From the NCBI RefSeq assembly GCF_003545765.1, contig NZ_QXIO01000005.1, positions 1-64,000 of the forward strand: a DNA stretch of 64,000 nucleotides, written 5' to 3'. The position numbers and the translations under genes are program-made. This DNA is from Colwellia sp. RSH04 (lineage in GTDB: Bacteria > Pseudomonadota > Gammaproteobacteria > Enterobacterales > Alteromonadaceae). The notes beneath the pieces are model-generated. The model saw nothing but the letters and a program-made list of their open reading frames with translations. It did no database searches and had not been told where the DNA came from. Each line of letters opens with the position of its first letter. Positions within the stretch are counted from its first letter, which is position 1. Positions 46,236-54,231 of this stretch are shown piece by piece.

Positions 46236-47207
46236 ATGGCTCTCTATGTAAATACTAATATCAGTAGCCTATTTTCTCAACGAAAAATGGCAGGCGCTAT
46301 TAACGAAATGGATGTAAGTTATAAGCGCTTGTCTACAGGGATGAGGATTAACAGTGCCACTGATGATGCAGCAGGTTTGCAAATTGCTAACCGGTTGACA
46401 TCACAAATACTTGGGTTGAACCAGGGCAATAGAAATGCCAATGATGGCATTTCTTTAACTCAGTCGATTGAAGGAGCTATGGAGGAAGTTTCCACCATGC
46501 TTAGACGAGTTAGGTCGTTAGCTTCCCAAGCATCAAATGGCTCAAATTCAGGCGGTGATCGATTAGCATTACAAGAAGAAGTTAGAGCGTTATCAGCAGA
46601 GGTTAATCGTATTGCTGATGATACAACGTTTGCCAAAAAAAAAATTTTGGATGGGAGTTTTTCAACGACTATTCAGGTTGGTTCTGATGCGATGCAAGTT
46701 GTGTCATTTGATATGAAATCTGTTGGGGGAAGTGCGGCCGTAAATAGTTTGACGATGAATGGCGGCTTTACTTTGTCGGGCATTGCTGGAATAGCCAGTA
46801 CGATTAATAATCAAGGGCTTACATCACTTGCTAAAGGTATATCTACTATTTCAGGGGTGGCGATTGGTGTTAATGATGACTTTTCTACTAAATTTAGAGC
46901 AAGTTCAATTAGTATATCTAGTACCGCTAATGCACAATTTATATTGGCTGGGGTTGACTCACTCATTGCTGTAGTGAATAAAAAGCGGGCTGAACTTGGT
47001 GCCGTGCAAAATAGGTTTCAATCTACTATTCGTAATCAATCTAATAATAGTGAGAATTTATCAGCAGCTAAATCAAGAATTCAAGATACTGATTTTGCCT
47101 TGGAAACGGCAAAATTGACAAAATTTCAAATTTTGCAACAAGCAAGTAGTAGTATTTTATCTCAAGCCAATCAAAGGCCACAACTGGCTTTAAGCTTACT
47201 GAACTAG
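46236..47207 (+). CDS. Flagellin 4 (divergent paralogue with poly-A10 tract)
   Basis: 323 residues; the most divergent of the five. Changes occur in normally constant parts: SSLFSQRKMAGAINEMDVSYKRLSTG replaces the SLNAQRQL... block, and FAKKKILDG replaces FGGQNLLDG. The KKK is encoded within an uninterrupted A10 run (46635-46644), where slippage would frameshift the gene at about residue 135. D0 ends LSQANQRPQLALSLLN. It probably is a minor filament subunit, perhaps at a defined position, or one that can be switched. Ribosome site GGGGGG precedes the ATG. Confidence 0.93.
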   Translation: MALYVNTNISSLFSQRKMAGAINEMDVSYKRLSTGMRINSATDDAAGLQIANRLTSQILGLNQGNRNANDGISLTQSIEGAMEEVSTMLRRVRSLASQASNGSNSGGDRLALQEEVRALSAEVNRIADDTTFAKKKILDGSFSTTIQVGSDAMQVVSFDMKSVGGSAAVNSLTMNGGFTLSGIAGIASTINNQGLTSLAKGISTISGVAIGVNDDFSTKFRASSISISSTANAQFILAGVDSLIAVVNKKRAELGAVQNRFQSTIRNQSNNSENLSAAKSRIQDTDFALETAKLTKFQILQQASSSILSQANQRPQLALSLLN

Positions 47208-47259
47208 AATGAGTTATGTGAAAATTATGTCAGAAATTAAAAATAATTAAAAAAAGTGT

Positions 47260-47286
47260 TAAAGCTATTTTAAAGTGGGTCGATAG
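47260..47286 (+). promoter_or_regulatory. Sigma28 promoter for flagellin 5
   Basis: TAAAGCTA, 11-base spacer, GTCGATAG, about 95 bases before flagellin 5. Matches TAAAG and seven-base G(C)CGATA with one change. Confidence 0.75.
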
Positions 47287-47379
47287 AGTGTCTAGGAAAC
47301 TTAAATCAGTTCCCAAAGCTTTTTAATTTTGGTAGGGGTACCAAATTACTAAGTCGAATTTATAATATGCGGAGGCTCT

Positions 47380-48348
47380 ATGGCTATTTATGTAAATACT
47401 AATGTCAGTTCTTTGAACGCACAACGTCAATTAAGCAATACTGGCAGCGCACTTGATACATCATTCCAACGTTTATCGTCAGGCATGCGCATTAACAGCG
47501 CAAAAGATGATGCTGCTGGACTTCAAATCTCTAACCGTTTAAGTTCTCAAATTAACGGTTTAAACCAAGGTAATCGAAACGCCAATGATGGTATTTCTTT
47601 AGCACAAACTGCTGAAGGTGCTATGGATGAGATGACTTCTATGTTCCAGCGTGTCAGAACTTTGGCGCAACAATCAGCTAATGGTTCAAATACTGATGAT
47701 GATAGATTAGCGATCCAAGAAGAGATTCGTTCATTGATGTCTGAAGTTAACCGCGTTGCCTCTGATACAACCTTTGGTGGTCAAAACCTACTAGACGGTA
47801 CTTACGATGCAACATTCCAAGTCGGTGCTGATGCAGTGCAGACTATTGGCTTTAGTATGAAAGATGTTGGCGGTACAGTGAACGGAACTATGTCTGCTAA
47901 CGGTGGTTTTACCTTGTCAGGTATTGCTGGTGTTGCCAGTAATGTAACTGGTAGTGGCTTAACAACCCTTGCGGCTGGTGTGTCAGTGATATCTGGTGCC
48001 GCTGTTGCGGGTACTGATGATTTTGCCACACGATTCAAAGCGACAGGTATCAGTGTATCAAGTCAAGGTAATGCACAATTTGTCTTAGCGGGTATGGATT
48101 CACTTATTGCAGTGGTTGATAAAAAACGTGCGGAGCTAGGTGCGGTGCAGAACCGTTTTCAGTCAACTATTCGTAACCAATCTAATATATCTGAAAACTT
48201 ATCAGCTGCAAAATCTCGTGTAAAAGATGCTGATTTTGCTGCGGAGACGGCTGCGTTAACACGTAACCAAATCTTGCAACAAGCAAGTACCTCTGTTTTA
48301 AGTCAAGCAAACCAAAGACCACAAATGGCCTTATCATTATTAGGCTAG
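47380..48348 (+). CDS. Flagellin 5
   Basis: 322 residues, preceded by GCGGAGG. MAIYVNTNVSSLNAQRQLSNTG...QANQRPQMALSLLG. The central domain matches flagellin 3 at nucleotide level, whereas the first ~120 codons use different synonymous codons. It probably has its own sigma28 promoter and closes the flagellin array before flaG. Confidence 0.95.
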   Translation: MAIYVNTNVSSLNAQRQLSNTGSALDTSFQRLSSGMRINSAKDDAAGLQISNRLSSQINGLNQGNRNANDGISLAQTAEGAMDEMTSMFQRVRTLAQQSANGSNTDDDRLAIQEEIRSLMSEVNRVASDTTFGGQNLLDGTYDATFQVGADAVQTIGFSMKDVGGTVNGTMSANGGFTLSGIAGVASNVTGSGLTTLAAGVSVISGAAVAGTDDFATRFKATGISVSSQGNAQFVLAGMDSLIAVVDKKRAELGAVQNRFQSTIRNQSNISENLSAAKSRVKDADFAAETAALTRNQILQQASTSVLSQANQRPQMALSLLG

Positions 48349-48372
48349 TTAAAGGTAAGCGACTATAGAATC

Positions 48373-48403
48373 AACCTGGGAGGTAATATACTCTTTCCAG
48401 GTT
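48373..48403 (+). terminator. Weak hairpin after flagellin 5
   Basis: AACCTGG (48373-48379) pairs with CCAGGTT (48397-48403) around a long loop, followed by TTTC. May terminate the flagellin 5 transcript before the flaG promoter. Confidence 0.45.
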
Positions 48404-48424
48404 TTCAGCATTCTTTTTCATTAG

Positions 48425-48440
48425 TGGCTTAATATTTGCT
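48425..48440 (+). promoter_or_regulatory. Sigma54 promoter for flaG-fliD-fliS-fliT
   Basis: TGGCTTAATATTTGCT with exact GG/GC spacing, 28 bases before the flaG ATG; the ribosome site AGGAGG fits the remaining leader. Confidence 0.8.
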
Positions 48441-48467
48441 AGTTTTTGCGAAGGAGTAGGAGGTATT

Positions 48468-48935
48468 ATGTCTGTAGAACAAGTACCCACAGATCAAGCC
48501 TTAGTATCGTTATCAGGTTTGAAAAGTCTAGAGGTTAATGCAGATAATGCATTGGCAGATAAAAAATCAGTCGACAAAAGGGCTCTTGACGAGACATCGA
48601 GCCAACCCATTGCAAACCAAGCTGAAAAAATCTTGGAAAAAAAGCAAATGGAAAAAGCCGAATTAGCAGAGCAAGAAAAAGAGTCAGCTGAAAATAAAGA
48701 AGAAGTGGAGCAGTCACTAGAAGTAATAAATGAGCTTCTTCCGTTAAAAAACACTAATTTAATATTTGAGTTTGATGATATTGCCGAACCTCCTATAGTT
48801 AAAGTAGTTGATAAAAATACAGATGAGATCATTAGGGAAATACCACCTAAAAATCTTAAAAAGATAACTCAAGCTTTGAATGATATGGCCGATAGTATTA
48901 ATAAGACGGGCGCTTTATTTAATTCAGAAGTTTAA
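48468..48935 (+). CDS. flaG: FlaG family protein
   Basis: 155 residues. The N-terminal half (about 1-90) is charged and low-complexity (EKKQMEKAELAEQEKESAENKEEVEQ). The FlaG domain is at about 95-150: LIFEFDDIAEPPIVKVVDKNTDEIIREIPPKNLKKITQAL. FlaG influences filament length in several polar flagellates; its exact action is unsettled. It lies between flagellins and fliD, as in Vibrio. Confidence 0.92.
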   Translation: MSVEQVPTDQALVSLSGLKSLEVNADNALADKKSVDKRALDETSSQPIANQAEKILEKKQMEKAELAEQEKESAENKEEVEQSLEVINELLPLKNTNLIFEFDDIAEPPIVKVVDKNTDEIIREIPPKNLKKITQALNDMADSINKTGALFNSEV

Positions 48936-49014
48936 TCGCTTTTAACTTAAGCTTTTTATTAATAAGCTGCTTGATATCTTAAGATAAATATTTGGTATTA
49001 GAGGTAGCTTTATT

Positions 49015-50412
49015 ATGGCATTAATTACATCAGCAGGCGTTGGCTCAGGACTTGATCTGGAATCTATTATTTCAGCAACGGTTGATGCTGAGAACTTACC
49101 CAAATTATCAAAATTTACTAAAAAAGAGCAAGAGCTAAGCGTTAGCTTGTCGAGTGTTGGCGCTATAAAATCTTCGTTGTCTAGCCTTGACAGCATAATG
49201 GAAAAACTTGCTGATATAGATAACTTCAATAAACGAACCGCATCGGTAACACAGCCAGCTAGCGGTAATTTAATCTCTGTCTCTACTACGTCAAAATCTA
49301 CTACTGCTTCATTTGACGTTGAAGTCATGCAGCTAGCACAAGGTAGTCGTGCTGTTATGGATGATAATCTGTTTACAGACCCTACTGATGTTGTTACCGC
49401 TTCTGGTGGTAATTTGACTTTTACCGCGGGCGGAAAAAACTTTTCTATTAATTTGGCTGCCGGTGCAACATTAGAAGAGCTTCGTGTTGCGATAAATGAT
49501 TCAGATGACAACTTTGGTGTTACTGCCAATATTATCAATGATGGTACGTCTTCAAAATTGGTTTTAACTTCTGATGAAACAGGCGCAGGTAACGATCTTG
49601 TTATAACGAATGACACGGCTGAATTAGATAATGTCTCAACGTTAGCAAACGATGGTATTTCTCAAGGTGGCTTAAAAATTGCAGCGGAAGATATGGCGGA
49701 TGATGCCATTATTGAAGTTGACGGAATATCAATTTCTAGTGAAACAAATAAGTTTACCAATGCTATTCAAGATCTCACCATTACTGCGTTAAAAGAAAGT
49801 GAGAACAACGAAACCGCTGGTTTAGTTGTTGATGTAGATAAGTCTACAGTTGAAGGTAATATTAATGAATTTATAGAAAAGTTTAATAATGTTATTGATA
49901 CTATTGATTATCACACTCAGATTGGCGCAGCATTAAATGGTGACAGTGCGATGAGAAGTTTGAAGTCACAGCTAGTGAATACATTGTCTAGCATGGTGAC
50001 TGGCGCAGGAAACTTTGAAACACTTTATGATGTTGGTATTGGTTTAAGTAAAGAAGGTAACTTAGAAAAAGACTCGTTGGTGAGAAGTTTAAATGATGCG
50101 TTAACTGATTCTTATGATGATGTAGGTACTATTTTTACCGCTCCTGATGGTATTGCAACCGTATTTTCTGGTCTGTTAGATAACTATCTAGAAAGCGATG
50201 GTGCAATGAAGTTTCGTGAAGATTCGCTTAATGCTGAATTGAAGCAGCTTGAAAATGATAGAAGCAATCATGCTTATCGCATGGAGCAGTTTGAAATTCG
50301 TTTAAGAAAGCAATATTCAAGTTTAGATGTATTGATTGCGCAAATGAAAAGCTCTGGTGATTTTTTAAGTGGGCAATTAGCCAGCTTACCTGGCTTTACT
50401 AGAGAGAAATAA
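49015..50412 (+). CDS. fliD: Flagellar filament cap protein FliD (HAP2)
   Basis: 465 residues. The N-terminal ITSAGVGSGLDLESIISATVDAE and the C-terminal helix MEQFEIRLRKQYSSLDVLIAQMKSSGDFLSGQLASLP are typical. The cap domains fill the middle and an IDYHTQIGAALNGDSAMRSLKSQL block is conserved. FliD pentamers or hexamers fold flagellin subunits onto the filament tip. Upstream of fliS and its FliT-like partner, in a sigma54-driven unit. Confidence 0.95.
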   Translation: MALITSAGVGSGLDLESIISATVDAENLPKLSKFTKKEQELSVSLSSVGAIKSSLSSLDSIMEKLADIDNFNKRTASVTQPASGNLISVSTTSKSTTASFDVEVMQLAQGSRAVMDDNLFTDPTDVVTASGGNLTFTAGGKNFSINLAAGATLEELRVAINDSDDNFGVTANIINDGTSSKLVLTSDETGAGNDLVITNDTAELDNVSTLANDGISQGGLKIAAEDMADDAIIEVDGISISSETNKFTNAIQDLTITALKESENNETAGLVVDVDKSTVEGNINEFIEKFNNVIDTIDYHTQIGAALNGDSAMRSLKSQLVNTLSSMVTGAGNFETLYDVGIGLSKEGNLEKDSLVRSLNDALTDSYDDVGTIFTAPDGIATVFSGLLDNYLESDGAMKFREDSLNAELKQLENDRSNHAYRMEQFEIRLRKQYSSLDVLIAQMKSSGDFLSGQLASLPGFTREK

Positions 50413-50452
50413 CCACTAATGTATTGATAGGTTTAAAAGTAGAGAGTTAATT

Positions 50453-50878
50453 ATGAATTTAAAATTAAAGCATTATCAAAAAGAAGCAACAAAAACTCAA
50501 ATGGCCGATGCTGAGCCTTATCAAATAATCCAAATGTTGATGGTTGGCGTTATGGATAGTTTAGCGTTAGCTAAAGGCAGTATAGAACGTGGCGATTATG
50601 AACAAAAGAGTCGTTCACTTTCTAAAGCAAGTTCTATTATTGTTGCGCTAAGATCAAGTTTAGATTTTAGTGTCGGTGGTGAAGTGTCTGATAACTTGAA
50701 TGCACTTTATGAATATATGACGGAGCGTTTGATTGATGCAAGCTTAGCCAAAGACACTGAAGCGGTAGATGAAGTGGCTTCACTGTTTAGAGAAATAAAA
50801 TCTGCTTGGGACGATATTCCAATGGAAGCTCGTGTAGAAGCTGAACAGCAAAGGGCAGCTACCGCAAATGTTGGTTAA
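50453..50878 (+). CDS. fliS: Flagellin export chaperone FliS
   Basis: 141 residues, all-helical. NLKLKHYQKEATKTQMADAEPYQIIQMLMVGVMDSLALAKGSIERGDYEQKSRSLSKASSII matches the FliS fold. It binds the C-terminal D0 helix of flagellins and prevents premature polymerisation. Its last 11 bases overlap the next gene, implying translational coupling. Confidence 0.95.
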   Translation: MNLKLKHYQKEATKTQMADAEPYQIIQMLMVGVMDSLALAKGSIERGDYEQKSRSLSKASSIIVALRSSLDFSVGGEVSDNLNALYEYMTERLIDASLAKDTEAVDEVASLFREIKSAWDDIPMEARVEAEQQRAATANVG

Positions 50879-51188
50879 CCATCAACAGCTTAGTCAAACT
50901 CTTGAAAAAACAAAAATGATGATATCGTCACAAGAGTTTGAACAAGCAAATGAGCAGATCACACAATTACAGCAGTTAATGACTGCACTTTTTACAAGTG
51001 CAGACTTTGATAAAACAATATTTTTACATCCAAGTGAAGAAAATTTACCGATGAGAGAGTTATTAATTGAAATTGATAGCTTCTTACAGAATGAAGTTAA
51101 AAATTTGACACTTACCTCACAAAATATCGTTAAAGAATTATCCTCGTTGAAAACTGCGACTAAAATGAAAAAAGCTTATGGCGCCTAA
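50868..51188 (+). CDS. FliT-like flagellar chaperone
   Basis: 106 residues starting inside the fliS 3' end. Helical, Gln-rich sequence (LSQTLEKTKMMISSQEFEQANEQITQLQQLMTALF) and a C-terminal coil ending TKMKKAYGA. FliT chaperones cap protein FliD. Sequence similarity to classical FliT is weak by eye; the call rests on position after fliS, size and helix pattern. Confidence 0.75.
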   Translation: MLVNHQQLSQTLEKTKMMISSQEFEQANEQITQLQQLMTALFTSADFDKTIFLHPSEENLPMRELLIEIDSFLQNEVKNLTLTSQNIVKELSSLKTATKMKKAYGA

Positions 51189-51278
51189 GCCATATTCGCT
51201 TAAATTCCAATCAAATATTACTCTCATAACAAAAATATTAGTTAAATTCTAGTAATTAACTAATATTATTCATAAGCT

Positions 51279-51294
51279 TGGCTTAACTATTGCT
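51279..51294 (+). promoter_or_regulatory. Sigma54 promoter for the Maf-type glycosyltransferase
   Basis: TGGCTTAACTATTGCT: exact spacing, near-consensus, about 110 bases before the GTG at 51403. This would put flagellin glycosylation in the same timing class as hook and flagellin genes. Confidence 0.8.
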
Positions 51295-51402
51295 TTATAC
51301 TATTGTTCTCAAAACTTATTTTTTATTGCTTTTTTCTTAGCGCAATAAAATTCAGTTAGAGTGTATAACATATAAAAGTCTATAACATATATTAGGTGTA
51401 CT

Positions 51403-53496
51403 GTGGATTCATTAGAAAAAAATTTACGTGACGTAGAAGACAAACTTGAAAAACTTCAAGATAAAATTGCTTTAGAAGAGGCTTTTACTGAAAAAGCAAA
51501 CGTTCGTTACGAACAGAATTTACGTGCGTTTGAAAAGTATTTCCCTGACATTTATCAGCGATTTATCGCATACAATCCAAAACAAGACTTTCAACTAGAC
51601 GTTAATCCTGATGGTACCGCAAATATTTTAGATTATGACACTCAAGTCCCTATGTACTCGCAGACTCCTGTTGAACAAGTGAATGCACAAGTTAAAGAAA
51701 CGTTAGCTAACCCAGAGTTAAGCCGCGTTGATCTATCTTCAGTTGAGTTTATCGAAGATACCGCTGACTTTTTACATGTACGAATTATGAATAAAGTAGG
51801 AAAGGTTTATAACAAAGCTAAAGATGAACTTGAGGAAAATTTATTGGTTGATAAAGCAATACCAAGCAAAGTCATTTTTGGTATAGGTTTAGGCTATCAC
51901 TTACAGCCATTATTAGAGGCGACCAAAGCAAGTTATATAACAATTTTTGAGCCTAATGAAGATTACTTTTTTGCTAGTTTGTTTTCGTTTGATTGGGATG
52001 CGTATTTAAAACAAGTTGATGATGATGGTTCGTATTTATATATAGGAATTGGTGACTCTGAAGAAGATATGTACCAGACACTGTATCAGCGCGCCAAGAA
52101 TATTGGTGCTTTTAGTGTTAGTAACTCATTTTTTTATTTACATTATAAGTCTCGATCGGTTGCTAATTTAATCTCTAAAATTAAGAATAACTTTCATCAG
52201 TTTTTTATGGGTTGGGGTTTTTTTGATGATGCACTTATGAGTGTCGCTCACTCAATCGGCGTAGCTGAAAAAAACCCTAATATGTTAGATTTATCAGTTA
52301 AGCTGCCTAAATCGATTGAGCAGTTTCCGATTTTTATTGTAGCTAATGGGCCATCTCTTGATAAAGATATTGAGTTTATTAAAGCACATCAAGATAAAGT
52401 CATTGTTGTTGCTTGTAATTCTGCTAGTACTGCTTTACTAGCTCGTGGAATTTATCCTGACTTCCATGTTGCTCTTGAGCGGACAAAACAAACATATGAT
52501 TTTTTAGAAACAATTATATCTGAAGAAGATCGTCAGAAAATTAATCTTTTGGTACTTAATGTAATGTACCCTGAGGTGCTTGATCTTTTTGGTTGGAGTG
52601 GTGTAGCACTAAAAGGTAGTGAACCTGGTACTATGCTCTTTCAACTAGGGATCTTTCTTCAATCAAAAACCTTAATGCCGACCATTGGTTATTCGAACCC
52701 TTTAGTAGGGAATACAGCGTTAAGTTTTTTTGCCCACTTAGGCTTTTTAGATATTTACTTGTTCGGTGTCGATAACGGTTATGTTGATGAAACCCATCAT
52801 CACTCTAAGGCAAGTTTTTACTATGATGATAAGGGTAACTCAAAGTTAGATTCTATTAAAATGGGCGCAGAATTTGAAGTCGAAGGAAACTTTGGTCAAA
52901 CAGTTATAACAGAACCATTTCTTTTCACCGGAAAAGAGCAGATGGATAGGCTAATTAACTCTTTTTCAGGTACCAACCTGCAATGTTATAACTGTAGTGA
53001 TGGTGCAAGAATTGAAGGTGCTATACCAGTAAGGTCCTCTGATATTATTTTAGGAAATGATGCTGCCACAAAAGAACAAGTCATTAATTTTGTAAAAGAA
53101 AATTCCTTTAAAAAACCGAATTTAGAGGCCTCACTTGCAGACTTATTATCATTCGATGTTTTTGAGCAAATTTGTAATACCATGATTGAAATTCTCGAAC
53201 AGCCAATTAACGATCGTGAGGATGCATTGAAAAATATCATTGACCACTTAAGGTATTTAATGTCATTTAGAACAGGGGAAGAGTACCTTCATCTTTATTT
53301 GATACTTGAGGGTGAGGCACTTTATATCAATAGTGTGTTAATAAGTTTGTTATTTAACTTTGGTGATGACAAAAACATTATTCCGTACTTTAAGGAAGCT
53401 TTAGAACATTGGATTTCTTTCTTAAAAGTTGCCCCAGAACAGTATCGAGAGCGTTGGAATACTTTAAGCGACCATAATTTTATTTTTGAAAAGTAG
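51403..53496 (+). CDS. Motility accessory factor (Maf) family flagellin glycosyltransferase
   Basis: 697 residues with GTG start (AGGTG upstream). An N-terminal coiled region (about 1-40) is followed by a Maf N-terminal domain and the DUF115/6-hydroxymethylpterin-kinase-like core at about 290-480, with IEQFPIFIVANGPSLDKDIEFIKAHQDKVIVVACNSASTALLARGIYPDFHVALER. The conserved NPLVGNTALSFFAHLGFLDIYLFGVDNGY block follows. Maf proteins transfer nonulosonic acids such as pseudaminic acid onto Ser/Thr of flagellin in Campylobacter, Helicobacter and Aeromonas. Position between the flagellin genes and pse genes supports that. The pterin-kinase name often given by annotation is misleading here. Confidence 0.9.
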   Translation: MDSLEKNLRDVEDKLEKLQDKIALEEAFTEKANVRYEQNLRAFEKYFPDIYQRFIAYNPKQDFQLDVNPDGTANILDYDTQVPMYSQTPVEQVNAQVKETLANPELSRVDLSSVEFIEDTADFLHVRIMNKVGKVYNKAKDELEENLLVDKAIPSKVIFGIGLGYHLQPLLEATKASYITIFEPNEDYFFASLFSFDWDAYLKQVDDDGSYLYIGIGDSEEDMYQTLYQRAKNIGAFSVSNSFFYLHYKSRSVANLISKIKNNFHQFFMGWGFFDDALMSVAHSIGVAEKNPNMLDLSVKLPKSIEQFPIFIVANGPSLDKDIEFIKAHQDKVIVVACNSASTALLARGIYPDFHVALERTKQTYDFLETIISEEDRQKINLLVLNVMYPEVLDLFGWSGVALKGSEPGTMLFQLGIFLQSKTLMPTIGYSNPLVGNTALSFFAHLGFLDIYLFGVDNGYVDETHHHSKASFYYDDKGNSKLDSIKMGAEFEVEGNFGQTVITEPFLFTGKEQMDRLINSFSGTNLQCYNCSDGARIEGAIPVRSSDIILGNDAATKEQVINFVKENSFKKPNLEASLADLLSFDVFEQICNTMIEILEQPINDREDALKNIIDHLRYLMSFRTGEEYLHLYLILEGEALYINSVLISLLFNFGDDKNIIPYFKEALEHWISFLKVAPEQYRERWNTLSDHNFIFEK

Positions 53497-53622
53497 GTAG
53501 AAAATTATTTCTATATCCATTTTAAGTTAGTTTGGTATTTTAGTTTTGAACTGTAGTGTTAACATTAATATAAAATTCTGCTTTGATTTTATGAGAGTAA
53601 ACACGAAAAGTAATAGAGTAGA

Positions 53623-54144
53623 GTGTTTAACAAAAAAGTGAGTAAAAATTTGAGAATTAATACACAAAGGTTTTATTTAAGAGAGCTCACTGAGAAAGAT
53701 GTAGGGCCAAGATATTTATCTTGGTTACAAGATAATATTACATCGAAATTTATCACTTACCGACAAGATAATATAAATGATTTAAAAGCCTATGTAAGAG
53801 CTCATTTACTCGCTTCTGAAGTACTTTTTTTAGGTGTTTTTTGTAAAGAAACTGATGAGCATATTGGCAACCTGAAATTTGATAATATAAATAATGGGCA
53901 GGCTGTTATGGGCATTTTAATTGGAGAACCAGATTGGCGCGGTAGAGGTGTTGCAAAAGAAATATTACCAGCCTCTATGGATTACTTGCATAATAAGAGA
54001 AAAGTTGACTTAGTTTATTTAGGTGTAGGTAAAAAAAATATTCCTGCTATTTTAGCTTATGAAGAGGTGGGTTTTATTAGTTGTAATAGCCCACCATTCC
54101 CTATAGGTGAAAATGGTATTGCAATGATTTATCAGTTTGAATAA
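53623..54144 (+). CDS. GNAT family acetyltransferase (RimJ/PseH-like)
   Basis: 173 residues with a GTG start at 53623. GNAT fold: INTQRFYLRELTEKDVGPRYLSWLQD at the start, acetyl-CoA loop in EPDWRGRGVAKEI and NIPAILAYEEVGF near the end. In this setting it may acetylate the 4-amino group of the pseudaminic-acid precursor (the PseH step) or another glycan amine; RimJ-type protein acetylation is the alternative. The same frame stays open for 25 codons after the stop (54145-54222). Confidence 0.82.
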   Translation: MFNKKVSKNLRINTQRFYLRELTEKDVGPRYLSWLQDNITSKFITYRQDNINDLKAYVRAHLLASEVLFLGVFCKETDEHIGNLKFDNINNGQAVMGILIGEPDWRGRGVAKEILPASMDYLHNKRKVDLVYLGVGKKNIPAILAYEEVGFISCNSPPFPIGENGIAMIYQFE

Positions 54145-54231
54145 TTACGATATGAATGGGAAGTACTCATAGAAGCGCCAGAAAAAGTAGGGCTTTTAAT
54201 GGTATGGGATTTGCTAGATTAATCAAATAAC

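Noticed and set aside
48942-49616. 224-codon minus-strand frame opposite fliD
   Set aside because: Antisense shadow of fliD; composition mirrors fliD codons and no start signal.
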